The position numbers were made by a program, and so were the translations under genes. Below the pieces are notes generated by a model, which saw nothing but the letters and a program-made list of their open reading frames with translations, did not search any database and was not told where the DNA came from. From positions 25,915 through 89,914 of the forward strand of contig CAZZVQ010000005.1 of the NCBI GenBank assembly GCA_964657565.1: a DNA stretch of 64,000 nt, in the 5' to 3' direction. How positions within the stretch are numbered: the first letter of the stretch is position 1; the number at the start of each line of letters is the position of its first letter. Shown one piece after another: positions 44,415 through 53,756 of the stretch. The stretch is from JAVVHH01 sp964657565. GTDB lineage: Bacteria; Pseudomonadota; Alphaproteobacteria; Acetobacterales; Acetobacteraceae.

Positions 44415-45113
44415 TCAGTGCGTCACGGCCAGCATGTCCTCGACCTCGTCCCAGCGGGCCAGCAACCCGGCCCGCGTGCCCGCCAGGCGCACCCGGCCGC
44501 GCTCGAGCACCACCGCCTGCTCGGCGAGCTCGAGGGCCAGCCGCGCGTGCTGCTCGACGACGATCATCGCCACCCCCGTCTCGCTGCGCAGCCGGGCCAG
44601 TGCCTCGAGCAGCCCGTCTACGATCACCGGCGCCAGCCCCTCGAACGGCTCATCGAGCAACAGCAGCGTCGGCGACCCCATGAGCGCACGCCCGATCGCC
44701 AGCATCTGCTGCTCGCCCCCCGAAAGCTGCGCGCCGCCATTGCGCCGCCGCTCGGCCAGCCGGGGGAACAGGTCGTACACCCGCTCGACCGTCCAACCCC
44801 GACGCAGATCGGCGACCTGCAAATTCTCTTCCACGCTCAGCGTGCCGAAGATCTGCCGCTCCTGCGGCACGAAGCCGATGCCGGCCCGGCACCGCGCGCT
44901 GGGCGACAGAAGCCCGATGCTGCGCCCCTCCAGCAGGATCGCGCCACCCTGCAGCCCGACCCGGCCGGCGATGGTGCCGAGCAGCGTCGTCTTACCGGCC
45001 CCGTTGCGCCCCAGCACCGCCAAGCCGCCCCCAGCCGGCACGGTCATGCTGACGCCATCGACGATCCGGGTCGGGCCGTAGCCGCTCGCAAGGTCTCTCA
45101 GTTCGAGGCTCAT
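44415..45113 (-). CDS. ABC transporter ATP-binding protein, LivF type
   Basis: A 232-residue ATPase: Walker A GRNGAGKTT, the LivF-specific VPQERQIFGTLSVEENL, signature LSGGEQQML and Walker B LLLLDEPFEGLAP. Start at 45113 overlaps the LivG stop by 4 bases. It completes the second Liv importer of the window, encoded in the aromatic operon. Confidence 0.9.
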   Translation of the reverse strand: MSLELRDLASGYGPTRIVDGVSMTVPAGGGLAVLGRNGAGKTTLLGTIAGRVGLQGGAILLEGRSIGLLSPSARCRAGIGFVPQERQIFGTLSVEENLQVADLRRGWTVERVYDLFPRLAERRRNGGAQLSGGEQQMLAIGRALMGSPTLLLLDEPFEGLAPVIVDGLLEALARLRSETGVAMIVVEQHARLALELAEQAVVLERGRVRLAGTRAGLLARWDEVEDMLAVTH

Positions 45114-45856
45114 GCGCGCGTGCCGAGATAGGCGGCGCGTACGCGTGCGTCGCCGCGGATGGCGTCCGGCGCGCCTTCGGCGATCACCGCGCCCTCCGCC
45201 AGCACGGTGATGTCGCGGGCGAAGCGGAACACGAGCGGCATGTCGTGTTCGATCAACAGCACCGCAACGTCGGCCGGGAGCGCGTCCAGCGCATCGAGGA
45301 TCATGGCATGATCCGCGGCGGGCAGCCCCGCTGCCGGTTCGTCGAGCAGCAGGACGCGCGGGCGCAATGCGAGCGCGACGGCCAGCTCGACCAGCCGCTG
45401 CTGTCCGTAGGCCAGGCCGGTGACGCGGCCGGCGCCGATGCCGCCGAGCCCCATGCGGCGGCCGAGGGCCTCGGCCTCGTCGGCCACGTATGACGGGAAG
45501 CCCCGCCGGCTGCGCAGCGACAGGCCGTGCCCGTCCCGCTCGGCGATCGCCAGCGCGATGTTCTCCAGCGCCGAGAAGCTCGCGAACAGGTTGGTGACCT
45601 GGAAGTTCCGCACCAGGCCGAGCTTGGTGCGCCGGTGCTGGGGCAGGCCGGTGATGTCGTGGCCCGCCAGGCGGATGGTGCCGGAGCGTGGCCGCAACCG
45701 CCCGGTGATGAGGTTCACCAGCGTGGTCTTGCCGGCGCCGTTCGGGCCGATCAGGGCGTGACGTGCGCCGGGCTGCAGCGACATCGATACCCCGTTGGTG
45801 ACGACCAGCCCGCCGAAGCGCATCACCAGGTTCTCGGCCGCCAGCGCCGCACTCAT
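45110..45856 (-). CDS. ABC transporter ATP-binding protein, LivG type
   Basis: A 248-residue ATPase: Walker A GPNGAGKTT, NFQVTNLFASFSALENI, signature LAYGQQRLVELAVAL and Walker B LLLDEPAAGL with LIEHDM. Start at 45856 overlaps the LivM stop by 4 bases. Unlike its counterpart at 21271, it keeps the glycine in the signature loop. Confidence 0.9.
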   Translation of the reverse strand: MSAALAAENLVMRFGGLVVTNGVSMSLQPGARHALIGPNGAGKTTLVNLITGRLRPRSGTIRLAGHDITGLPQHRRTKLGLVRNFQVTNLFASFSALENIALAIAERDGHGLSLRSRRGFPSYVADEAEALGRRMGLGGIGAGRVTGLAYGQQRLVELAVALALRPRVLLLDEPAAGLPAADHAMILDALDALPADVAVLLIEHDMPLVFRFARDITVLAEGAVIAEGAPDAIRGDARVRAAYLGTRA

Positions 45857-46818
45857 GCACGCAGCCGGCGGACGGTCGCGTCGCAGATGCCCAATATGCC
45901 GCCGGGCGCGAACAACACGACCACGACGATCAGGATGCCGAGCCAGAGCTGCCAGAGCACCGGGTTGTCCTTGGACAGCAGGTCTTGCGCCACCACGTAG
46001 GCGGCCGGTCCGACCATCGCGCCGTACAGGCGCCCCGCCCCGCCGAGCGCCAGCATGACCAGGATGGTGGCCGACAGCTCGAACCCGATGTCCTTGAGGC
46101 CAGCGAACTGGTTGATCTCGGCCTGCACCGCGCCAGCGACCCCCGCCAGCCCGGCCGAGACCGCATACACCAGGACCAGCCGCGCCAGCACCGGTATCCC
46201 GATCGCCGTCGCCCGCTCGGGATTGTCGCGGATCGCCATGACCGACTGGCCGAACGGCGCATGCACCAGCCAGCGCATACCGAACCACGCCAGCACCAGG
46301 ACGGCTGACGCATAGGCGTAGCCGGTCTGGCCGAACAGGTCGAACTCGAACCGGCCCAGCAGCTTCCAGGTCTCGACGCCGACCAGCCCGTCCACCCCGC
46401 CCGTGAGCCACGCCGCCTTGTTGGCGACCTCGCTGGCCAGGAATACGGAACTCAGCGTCAGCATCAGCAGGGTGAATTTCGCCGTGCGTAGGACGATGGC
46501 GCCCAGCACCGCCCCGGCGGCAGCAGAGACCGCCGCCCCGATCAGCAGCCCGCTCAGCGGCTCGCCCCACCCACGCACCGACGCGATGCCGGCCGCGTAG
46601 GCGCCGATGCCGAAGAAGATGGAGTGGCCGAGCGTCACGACGCCCGCGAACCCGACCAGCAGGTCGAGCGACAGCGCGAAGATCGCCGCCACCGCGATCT
46701 GGGTGCCCAAGGCGTAATACTCGGGCCCCAGCAGCGGGACGGCCACCAGCGCGGCCAGCGGCAGCGCCTCGATCGGGCGGATCCGGTGCTTACGGACAAG
46801 CGCGGCGGCGAAGCCCAT
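45853..46818 (-). CDS. ABC transporter permease, LivM type
   Basis: A 321-residue permease with about eight helices. GVVTLGHSIFFGIGAYAAG and the loop MAIRDNPERATAIGI are LivM features. It starts 3 bases after the LivH stop and overlaps LivG by 4 bases. Confidence 0.9.
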   Translation of the reverse strand: MGFAAALVRKHRIRPIEALPLAALVAVPLLGPEYYALGTQIAVAAIFALSLDLLVGFAGVVTLGHSIFFGIGAYAAGIASVRGWGEPLSGLLIGAAVSAAAGAVLGAIVLRTAKFTLLMLTLSSVFLASEVANKAAWLTGGVDGLVGVETWKLLGRFEFDLFGQTGYAYASAVLVLAWFGMRWLVHAPFGQSVMAIRDNPERATAIGIPVLARLVLVYAVSAGLAGVAGAVQAEINQFAGLKDIGFELSATILVMLALGGAGRLYGAMVGPAAYVVAQDLLSKDNPVLWQLWLGILIVVVVLFAPGGILGICDATVRRLRA

Positions 46819-46821
46819 CGC

Positions 46822-47682
46822 TCAAATCCGCCCGAACAGGCCGCGCGGCCGCACGAGCAGCAGCACGAAGACCGACAGGAACAAGATGACGGTGCCGAGC
46901 GCCGGCAGATAATAGGCCGACACGGTCTGCACCACGCCGATCAGCAGCGCGGCCACGAACGAGCCGCGCAAGGTGCCCAGCCCGGCCACGGCGACGACGA
47001 TCTGCACATAGACCAGCACGTCCAGCGCATAGGCCGGGTTGAGGCCGAACACGTCGGCCCCGAGAATGCCGCCCAGCGCGCCCAAGGCGCCGCCGAACGC
47101 GAAGGTGCCGGTGAAGATCGCCGCGGTGCGCAGCCCCACGGATTCCGCCATGCCCCGGTTCTCGACGGCGGCGCGCACCATCGCGCCCAACCGCGTCCGC
47201 TCCAGCCCCAGCAGGATGCCGGACGCGACCAGGGCGCCGATGCCGATCACCAGCAGCTTGTAGGCGTAGAAGCTGAACGGCCCGGCCTGCACATGCTGCA
47301 GCAGCGCGTCCGGCAACGGCATCGGGCGCATCATCGGGCCGAGCCACAGCCGCACCAGGGCGCCGGCGATGAACACCAGGCCGATGCAGAACAGCACCTG
47401 GTCCAGCTCGCTGCGCCCATACAGGCGGGCGAACAGGGCCCGCTCCAGCCCCGCCGCCAGCACGGCGACGGCGAGGGGGGACACCACCAGCATCACCGGC
47501 CAGGAGACGCCGAAGCCCGAAACGGCGACCGCGGCCAGGTACCCGCCGGCCATGGCGAAGATCCCGTGCGCGAGGTTGACGAAGCCCATCAGCCCCAGGG
47601 TCACCGAGAGGCCGACCGAGATCAGATAGAGCACGCTCGCATAAGCGAGGGACTGGAACGCGATGTCGACGAGCACGCCCAT
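46822..47682 (-). CDS. ABC transporter permease, LivH type
   Basis: A 286-residue permease. FVNLAHGIFAMAGGYLA and the loop MVRAAVENRGMAESVG are LivH signatures. It begins 4 bases after the binding-protein gene and leads into LivM. With that pair it forms the channel of the aromatic operon importer. Confidence 0.9.
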   Translation of the reverse strand: MGVLVDIAFQSLAYASVLYLISVGLSVTLGLMGFVNLAHGIFAMAGGYLAAVAVSGFGVSWPVMLVVSPLAVAVLAAGLERALFARLYGRSELDQVLFCIGLVFIAGALVRLWLGPMMRPMPLPDALLQHVQAGPFSFYAYKLLVIGIGALVASGILLGLERTRLGAMVRAAVENRGMAESVGLRTAAIFTGTFAFGGALGALGGILGADVFGLNPAYALDVLVYVQIVVAVAGLGTLRGSFVAALLIGVVQTVSAYYLPALGTVILFLSVFVLLLVRPRGLFGRI

Positions 47683-47686
47683 GGCG

Positions 47687-48901
47687 CTAGGCCGGGTTCA
47701 TCGCCTTCCACGGGTCCTTGACCGCCGGGATGGTCTCGAACTCCACGTTGGCCGGCTCGCCATCGACCATGCGGACCTCGCGGATGTAGACGTTCTGCAC
47801 GATGTCCCGCGTTGCCGGGTCGATGCTGATCGGGCCGCGCGGGCTGGCGTCGGTCGCGAAGGTGGCGATCGCGTGCATCGCGGCCGCGGGGTCGGCCGCG
47901 CCGCCGGTCGCCGCGATGGCGGTGCAGATCGCGTGCATGCCGTCCCAGGCGCCCGCCGCCATGTAGTTGGGCCGCACCGGCGCGAACGAGTAGGCGGCCT
48001 TCCAGGCCTCCACGAAGCGATGGTTGGCCGGGCGGTCGGCCACCAGGCTATACTGCCCGGCCGTGATCACGCCCAGCGCGGCCGCCCCGATGTTGGGCAG
48101 CTCCTCGTCGCTGGTCAGGTCGCCGGGGCCGATGAGCTGGATGCCGGCCTCGCGCAGCCCGGCCTCGGCATAGGCCTTCATGAAAGCGGACGCCTGCACG
48201 CCCCCCGGGTGGAAGGCGAACAGGATTTCGGGCTTGGCCTCCTTGGCGCGCAGCAGCAAGGGGACGAAGTTCGGGCTCTGGATCGGCATCCGCACCGACG
48301 CGACGACTTCGCCGCCCTTGTCGGTGAACCCCTCCGTGAAGGCCGCCTCGGCGTCGGCGCCGGGCGCGAAATCCGTCACCAGCACGTAGGCGCGGCGATA
48401 GCCCTTCTTGGCCGCGGCCCATTGACCGAGCGGGAGGTTGATCTGCCAATGGGTGAACGCGGTGCGCGCGAAATACGGCGAGAGCCGCGTCGTATTGGCG
48501 CCCGAAGCGTTCATCAGCACGCACGGCACCTTGGCCTGATTGAGCAGGGACCCGACCGCGTTGGCATTCGGCGTCCACTGGAAGCCGCCGAGATAGTGGA
48601 CGCGGTCACGCGTCACCAACTCCTGGACCAGCCGCTTGGCCGCGTCCGGGTTGGTGCCGCCGTCGTCGCGGATGATCAGTTCCACGGGCTGGCCGCCCAG
48701 CACCGCCTGCCCCTCGGTGGCGAGATACAGCTTGGCCGCATCGGCCATGATCTCGCCGCTCGACGCGAACGGCCCGGACATGGTCAGCACCAGGCCGATC
48801 TTGACCGGATTGGCCGCGACGACCCGGCGCGTGACGGCCAGCGTGGGGATGGCGGCGAGCAGGCCCATGATCCGGCGCCGCGACAGGTGGGCTGTATCCA
48901 T
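47687..48901 (-). CDS. ABC transporter solute-binding protein, Liv type
   Basis: A 404-residue type I periplasmic binding protein. The start is ATG 48901 (MDTAHLSRRR); the arginines before a hydrophobic stretch suggest a Tat-type signal, then NPVKIGLVLTMSGPFASSG. An upstream frame extension is not supported. It precedes LivH by 4 bases and follows the FAD hydroxylase. In aromatic operons such proteins often bind aromatic acids. Confidence 0.88.
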   Translation of the reverse strand: MDTAHLSRRRIMGLLAAIPTLAVTRRVVAANPVKIGLVLTMSGPFASSGEIMADAAKLYLATEGQAVLGGQPVELIIRDDGGTNPDAAKRLVQELVTRDRVHYLGGFQWTPNANAVGSLLNQAKVPCVLMNASGANTTRLSPYFARTAFTHWQINLPLGQWAAAKKGYRRAYVLVTDFAPGADAEAAFTEGFTDKGGEVVASVRMPIQSPNFVPLLLRAKEAKPEILFAFHPGGVQASAFMKAYAEAGLREAGIQLIGPGDLTSDEELPNIGAAALGVITAGQYSLVADRPANHRFVEAWKAAYSFAPVRPNYMAAGAWDGMHAICTAIAATGGAADPAAAMHAIATFATDASPRGPISIDPATRDIVQNVYIREVRMVDGEPANVEFETIPAVKDPWKAMNPA

Positions 48902-48951
48902 CGTCTCTCTCCCTCGCGGCCCCAGTCTTGCGCCGGGGCTTTGGTGTGTCG

Positions 48952-50592
48952 TCAGGCGTGTTCGCTGGCAAGCTCGGCCGGCGCAGCCTCTGCCCTCGGC
49001 CAGGTCGCGGCGAATAGGTCCTCGACCGCCCGCGAGGCGGCGTCGGCATCGTCGAGCGGAATGGCGGCGGCAACGTAGTGGTCCGGCCGCAGCAGCAGCC
49101 CGCAGTCGGGATAGCCGGCCAGCGCGGCAGCCAGGGCGCCGTCGGTCTCGGCCGCGATGATGAGGCCATCGACCGCAACGATGGGCGCGCCGTCCGGCAC
49201 GAGCACCACGCGGGCCACGCCAAGCCGGTCCCATACCGGTTGCCGCAGCCGAGCCGCCGCCGCGGCCGGCTCGGCCGACCGCACGAGCAGGACGAAGCGA
49301 TTACCCAGCACCGTATCGAGCAACACCTCCCGGCCGTCGGCCAGCCGCACGGGGGGCTGCGGCAGCAGCCGGCCCACCCAGGAGCCGCGGCCCCGCCCGT
49401 CCGGAACCAGGAAGCCGGCGTTGAAACGCGGCGGCGGCTTGTATTTCATCTGCACGACGTAGTCGCGGGCCGGCTGCCACATCTTCAGCGCCATGAAGCC
49501 CGCCTGCGTCAGCGCCCCCTCCAGCCAGCTCGGCGGCGCCATGATGCGGCCCATCCGCAGGGCCAGGCCGATCATCTGCCAGATATGGTCACGCCGCTCT
49601 TGCTCATACGTCTGCAACAGCCCCGGGCCGGCCTGCCCGCTCAGCACCGCGGCCAGCTTCCAGGCCAGGTTCTGCGCGTCGCGGATGCCGCTGTTCATGC
49701 CCTGGCCGGCGAAAGGCGGCGTGAGGTGCGCGGCGTCGCCGGCCAGGAACACCCGGCCGAACGACCAGCGCGGCGCCACCCGGGCATGGAAGCGATAGAC
49801 GACCTTGCGCCGGATCGTCGCCGCCGGGTCGGCACCATGCGTGCGCAGCAGGCGCTCGACCATGGCCGGGTCGAGCAACTCGGCGTCGGTTTCGGCCGGC
49901 AGCAGCTTGAATTCGTAGCGCCGGGTCCGGTCCGGCCCCGGCAGCGTGATGCAGGGGCGCCTGCGGTCGCAGAACACCTCCGTGTGCGCGACGGTGTTCT
50001 CGTTGTTCTCGAGATCGACGATCAACCAGCGCTCGTCGAACGTGGTCCCCTCCAGCGCGACGCCCTGCTGTTCGCGCACCGGGCTGGCCGCCCCGTCGCA
50101 CCCGACCAGGTAGTCGCAGCTCACCGTCGTTGTCTCGCCGTCCGGGCCGGCGAGGCGGACCGAGGCGTGATCCGCGTCCTGGCTGTAGCCGTCCATCCGC
50201 CAGCCATACAGCGCCTCAACCTGGGGGAAGCGCCCGAGTGCCGCCTTGAGTTGGCCCTCCAGGACCGGTTGGCGAAAGGCGTTGCGCCGCGGATAGCCGT
50301 AGGGGCGGCCGGTCGGTTCCACCTTGGTGAAGCAGACACCGCGCGGCGAGTAGTAGTGCGAGCCGTAGCCCGGCACGACGAACCGCATCACCTCGTCCAC
50401 CATGCCGAGCGCCTGCATCGTCCGCAGCGACTCGTCGTCGATGGACACGGCGCGCGGCTCCTGCACGGTGGTCAGGTTGCGCTCGACCAGCAAGCAGCCG
50501 ACGTCCATCGTTCCCAGCAGGTTGACCAGCGACAGCCCGATCGGGCCGCTGCCGACGACGATGACGGGATAGTGGCGACGGGTCGGCTGCAT
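48952..50592 (-). CDS. FAD-dependent monooxygenase, MhpA-like (aromatic hydroxylase)
   Basis: A 546-residue flavoprotein monooxygenase of the PheA/MhpA class. The FAD-binding VVGSGPIGLSL is near residues 12-22, the DG motif is in LVGCDGAASPVR and the GDAAHLTPPFAGQGMNSG motif is near residue 285. The family hydroxylates phenols and 3-(3-hydroxyphenyl)propionate-like compounds to catechols. It starts 6 bases after the VOC gene, so hydroxylation and ring cleavage are co-ordinated. Substrate unknown. Confidence 0.9.
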   Translation of the reverse strand: MQPTRRHYPVIVVGSGPIGLSLVNLLGTMDVGCLLVERNLTTVQEPRAVSIDDESLRTMQALGMVDEVMRFVVPGYGSHYYSPRGVCFTKVEPTGRPYGYPRRNAFRQPVLEGQLKAALGRFPQVEALYGWRMDGYSQDADHASVRLAGPDGETTTVSCDYLVGCDGAASPVREQQGVALEGTTFDERWLIVDLENNENTVAHTEVFCDRRRPCITLPGPDRTRRYEFKLLPAETDAELLDPAMVERLLRTHGADPAATIRRKVVYRFHARVAPRWSFGRVFLAGDAAHLTPPFAGQGMNSGIRDAQNLAWKLAAVLSGQAGPGLLQTYEQERRDHIWQMIGLALRMGRIMAPPSWLEGALTQAGFMALKMWQPARDYVVQMKYKPPPRFNAGFLVPDGRGRGSWVGRLLPQPPVRLADGREVLLDTVLGNRFVLLVRSAEPAAAAARLRQPVWDRLGVARVVLVPDGAPIVAVDGLIIAAETDGALAAALAGYPDCGLLLRPDHYVAAAIPLDDADAASRAVEDLFAATWPRAEAAPAELASEHA

Positions 50593-50598
50593 CGCGCG

Positions 50599-51432
50599 CT
50601 ACGCCCGCAGAATCCCGCGGCCCCAGAGGTTGACCGTATGCTCCTCGTGCGGCCAGACCTTCGCCGGGCGGTCGTGGATCACCTCCAGCTCCGCGCTGAT
50701 CTCGATCCAGTTGCCGTCCGGGTCCTCGATGAACACGAACAGGTTGTTGCCCGGCCCGTGCCGCCCGGGGCCCCACATCAGCTTGATGCGCCGGTCGCCC
50801 ATGCGGTCGCACCAATCCTTGATGACGGACCAGTCACCGGCCTCGTAGCTGTGATGGTCGATCCCCTGGGTGGCATGGCGGAAACACGAGAGGGTATGGT
50901 GCTCGTGGTTCGTGCGCATCCACACCACCATCAAGCGGCCATGGGCGTCGCGGACGGTGTCGCTGAGGAGCAGGCCGAGCTTGTCGATATAGAAGCGCTC
51001 GAACGCCTCCGGATCCTGGCTGGCGAGCGTCAGGTGTTGCAACGGCCCGCGCAGCCCGGCCCGCGGCGCATCCTGCTGCGCGAGGCCAAACACGATGACG
51101 TTGCCGTCCGGGTCCGCCACGGCGAACGCTTCCGCCCCGAACAGCGGGCTGGGCGACGGCCGGATCTCGACCCCGCCCGCCGCCGCGCGATGACCGAGCG
51201 CGGCCAAGCTCGCCGCATCGCGGCAGGCGAAGGCGGCAAAGCCGAGGCGTTTGTTGCGGCCCGCGGTGAACAGCACCCGGCGCGATGGGCCCTCGCACAG
51301 CCAGTCTCCCCCGGCGAGCCGCTGCGCGGTCATGTCCATCGTGTCGGCATAGAATACGGCCAGCGCGGCGGGGTCGCTGCTCTGGAGCTGCATATGATGC
51401 AGGTAAGCGCCCGCGCTGACGGCCGTGGACAT
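50599..51432 (-). CDS. VOC-family extradiol dioxygenase-like protein
   Basis: A 277-residue two-domain vicinal-oxygen-chelate protein. The candidate metal ligands are His133 (LQHLTL), His193 or His194 (GIDHHSYEAGDW) and Glu244 (NWIEISAE), which would fit a catechol 2,3-dioxygenase-type enzyme. The N-terminal domain is shorter and degenerate. It is the first gene of the minus-strand aromatic operon, 205 bases from the divergent IclR gene. It could cleave a different catechol from the BphC-type enzyme at the operon end. Confidence 0.82.
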   Translation of the reverse strand: MSTAVSAGAYLHHMQLQSSDPAALAVFYADTMDMTAQRLAGGDWLCEGPSRRVLFTAGRNKRLGFAAFACRDAASLAALGHRAAAGGVEIRPSPSPLFGAEAFAVADPDGNVIVFGLAQQDAPRAGLRGPLQHLTLASQDPEAFERFYIDKLGLLLSDTVRDAHGRLMVVWMRTNHEHHTLSCFRHATQGIDHHSYEAGDWSVIKDWCDRMGDRRIKLMWGPGRHGPGNNLFVFIEDPDGNWIEISAELEVIHDRPAKVWPHEEHTVNLWGRGILRA

Positions 51433-51504
51433 CGAAGACCCGCCTCCTCCCTCTTTGCGACAGATGCTGCATCCGGCACGATCCTACGTCAATAAAATCC
51501 TCAC

Positions 51505-51517
51505 TATTTGCGAAATA
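51505..51517. promoter_or_regulatory. Candidate IclR operator, palindrome between divergent genes
   Basis: TATTTGCGAAATA has 5-base inverted arms around a 3-base centre and lies in the most AT-rich part of the gap between the VOC gene and the IclR gene. It is 73 bases upstream of the VOC start codon and about 120 bases upstream of the IclR start, where an IclR-type regulator of the operon would be expected to bind. Only the symmetry is observed; the role is inferred. Confidence 0.35.
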
Positions 51518-51637
51518 CGCCAACCGGCGGCAGTTGGATTCGCGGCAGGCGCGATCCAGCAACTCGCCCCCCCAACCGGACCATGGTAGCCTAGGCAGAC
51601 GTTGGGAGCATGGCGTGCCTGGAACGAACACCGTCTG

Positions 51638-52396
51638 ATGGCTGGACCCGATCGTGCCATCGCCGTGCTGAAGCTGTTCACGCTCGACTCCCCGATCTGG
51701 ACCGTCGAGCAGGCCGCAGCGGCGCTCGGCGTGTCGGCGAGCAGCGCCTATCGTTATTTCGCCGCGCTGCTGGACGCCGGGCTGCTGACCGCAGCGTCCA
51801 GCAGCGCCTACACGCTGGGGCCGGCGATCATCCAATATGACCGCCAGATCCAGATCACCGATCCGCTGCTCCGCGCCGCCAAGCCAGTGATGGCCGACAT
51901 CATGCGCTTCGCCCCGTCGGGCAGCACGGTCCTGCTGTGCCGGATCTTCCGCGAGACGGTGCTGTGCGTGCACCAGCTCGCGGCCGCGGATCGCCCGTCC
52001 CAGGTGAGCTATGAACGGGGCCGTCCGATGCCACTGTTCCGCGGCGCCACATCCAAGATCATCTTGGCCCACCTGGCACCGCGCGACCTGCGCCGGGTTT
52101 ACGACGCGAACTCGGCCGCGGTCGCGGCAGCCGGTCTGGGCGAGACGTGGGATATCTTCCGCCCTTCCATGACGCAGATGCGAAGAGCCGGTCACGCCAT
52201 CACCCGGGCCGAGCTCGACGCCAGCAGTGTCGGGATCGCCGCCCCGATCCTGGATGACGGCCGCAAGGTGCTGGGCAGCCTGAGCTATGTCATCCCACTG
52301 GCCGAGGAGCGTATGACTGCGCGCCTGGCCTCGCTCGCGATGACGGGAGCGGCAGAAATCGAGCAGGCGATGCGAGACCTCTCGTCGAAATACTAG
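51638..52396 (+). CDS. IclR-family transcriptional regulator
   Basis: A 252-residue regulator. The winged helix-turn-helix is in the first 65 residues (IWTVEQAAAALGVSASSAYR) and the IclR effector domain follows, with VSYERGRPMPLFRGATSKI typical of the family. Start ATG 51638 puts the family opening GPDRAIAVLKLF at the N-terminus; an upstream TTG at 51602 is less likely. It diverges from the aromatic operon and most likely controls it in response to a pathway acid. It converges with the GntR gene (19-base gap). Confidence 0.88.
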   Translation: MAGPDRAIAVLKLFTLDSPIWTVEQAAAALGVSASSAYRYFAALLDAGLLTAASSSAYTLGPAIIQYDRQIQITDPLLRAAKPVMADIMRFAPSGSTVLLCRIFRETVLCVHQLAAADRPSQVSYERGRPMPLFRGATSKIILAHLAPRDLRRVYDANSAAVAAAGLGETWDIFRPSMTQMRRAGHAITRAELDASSVGIAAPILDDGRKVLGSLSYVIPLAEERMTARLASLAMTGAAEIEQAMRDLSSKY

Positions 52397-52414
52397 GCGA
52401 GCGAACGCCTCGAC

Positions 52415-53089
52415 TCAGACGATCGACAGCACCCGCGCCGATGTCTGTTCGAGATGGCGGCTCAGCACGTCCGCGAGCGCTTGCTCGTCGCGGCGTTCGA
52501 GCGATTCCATGATCTCGGTGTGTTCCTGCACGGCGCCAGCCCAGTGTTCGGGCCGCTCGTTGCCCGTGAAACGGATCCGCTTGAGGCGGGACTGGATCGC
52601 CTCGTGCTGGGACATCAGGAAGTCATTGCCCGATAACGCCGCGATGGCGGAGTGGATCGCCTGGTTCAACTTGTAGTATTCGAGCCTCTGGCGCTCCGCG
52701 TATAGTGCGATCATGCAGTCATGCGTGCGGCGGACGGCCGCGATCGCCTCGTCGGAGGCGGTGCGGCAGGCTAGCCTGCCGGCCAGCATCTCGAGCGCGG
52801 CGAGAACATCCAGCATGTTGCGGACATCGACCGGCTTGAGTTGTCGAACCACGGCGCCCCGCCCGGGGACCAGGTCGATCAGCCCCTCGCTGGCCAAGAA
52901 CTTGAGCGCCTCGCGCAGCGGCGTGCGGGAAACCCCGAGCGCAAGCCCGAGCCGGCCCTCGTGGACGCGCGTCCCAGGCTGCAGTTGGCCCTCGACGATC
53001 ATGTCGCGCAGGCGACCGACCAGTTCGTCGTGAAGACTGTGCCGGACCACAGGCCGGATAATATGACCGTCCATGCCAGTTCCGTACAT
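52415..53089 (-). CDS. GntR-family regulator, FCD (FadR-like) subgroup
   Basis: A 224-residue repressor-type protein. The winged HTH is at about residues 18-78 (LGVSRTPLREALKFLASEGL) and the helical FCD ligand domain follows, with YYKLNQAIHSAIAALSGN in the place where metal or acid binding occurs. The usual Asp/His pattern is modified (N and H instead of D and H). ATG 53089 is given; ATG 53074 is an alternative. It may regulate the operon on either side; no operator is obvious. Confidence 0.85.
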   Translation of the reverse strand: MYGTGMDGHIIRPVVRHSLHDELVGRLRDMIVEGQLQPGTRVHEGRLGLALGVSRTPLREALKFLASEGLIDLVPGRGAVVRQLKPVDVRNMLDVLAALEMLAGRLACRTASDEAIAAVRRTHDCMIALYAERQRLEYYKLNQAIHSAIAALSGNDFLMSQHEAIQSRLKRIRFTGNERPEHWAGAVQEHTEIMESLERRDEQALADVLSRHLEQTSARVLSIV

Positions 53090-53756
53090 GCCGCGATATT
53101 AAGTGTTCCTTACCATCGGGCCGAACAAGTCCCTCGGTGATAACGAAAGCTTTGGCACGAGCCCGCCGAGCCAACCCATCCATCTCGGCCGCCCAGCGGC
53201 CATAGCGACGTTCCGCCGAGGATAACAGAGCGGAGTCCTCAAAAGATCGCTAACCGCCGAACGCTGAATCCGTCCCGAGAGCACAGTGACTGCTGCGCTC
53301 GCTACCATGTCGATCCAGCGGCATTTGCCCCGCCAGCGACAGTGCAGCAACTCATTCAAACCTGCTCACAGGCGTTTCCTCCCAGGTGGCGGCATGCGGT
53401 CTGCTTCTGGAACCGGATAACCAGCATCTTGGAGCAACCGTCCGATCACCAGCCGAATGGCGCCTTGGTCGGCAGCCAGCCGGGCCAAGATCCTGCCCAG
53501 ATCCGGATTGCCACGGACGTTGATCTACTCCGTCGCCCTTGACGACCCACCAGCAGGGTGCGGTAGCTGTGGTGCCGAAGCCCGCTTCGCTAACCTGGCC
53601 GTCCGGCTCGCAATGGGGGCGGCAGGGTCGTTCGATGGCGTGCGTTTCGCGCATGTCGCGTATGCGATCGTCGATGGCCGAGAGCGCGAGGGGGTGCCGG
53701 AGATTGCCACGACGCCAAATCGCCCTGCTCCTGGTGGTAGAGCTGCGTATCCGCCC
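53090..53756. other. Gene-poor stretch with decayed coding pieces
   Basis: No intact gene is supported. On the minus strand, a 53-codon stretch at 53366-53524 reads like protein (GNPDLGRILARLAADQ, LVIGRLLQDAGYPVPEADR) but is preceded by TAG and lacks a start. Other frames in the area are open only by chance of GC richness. It is probably a decayed gene of unknown family. The GntR promoter should lie at the left end. Confidence 0.4.
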
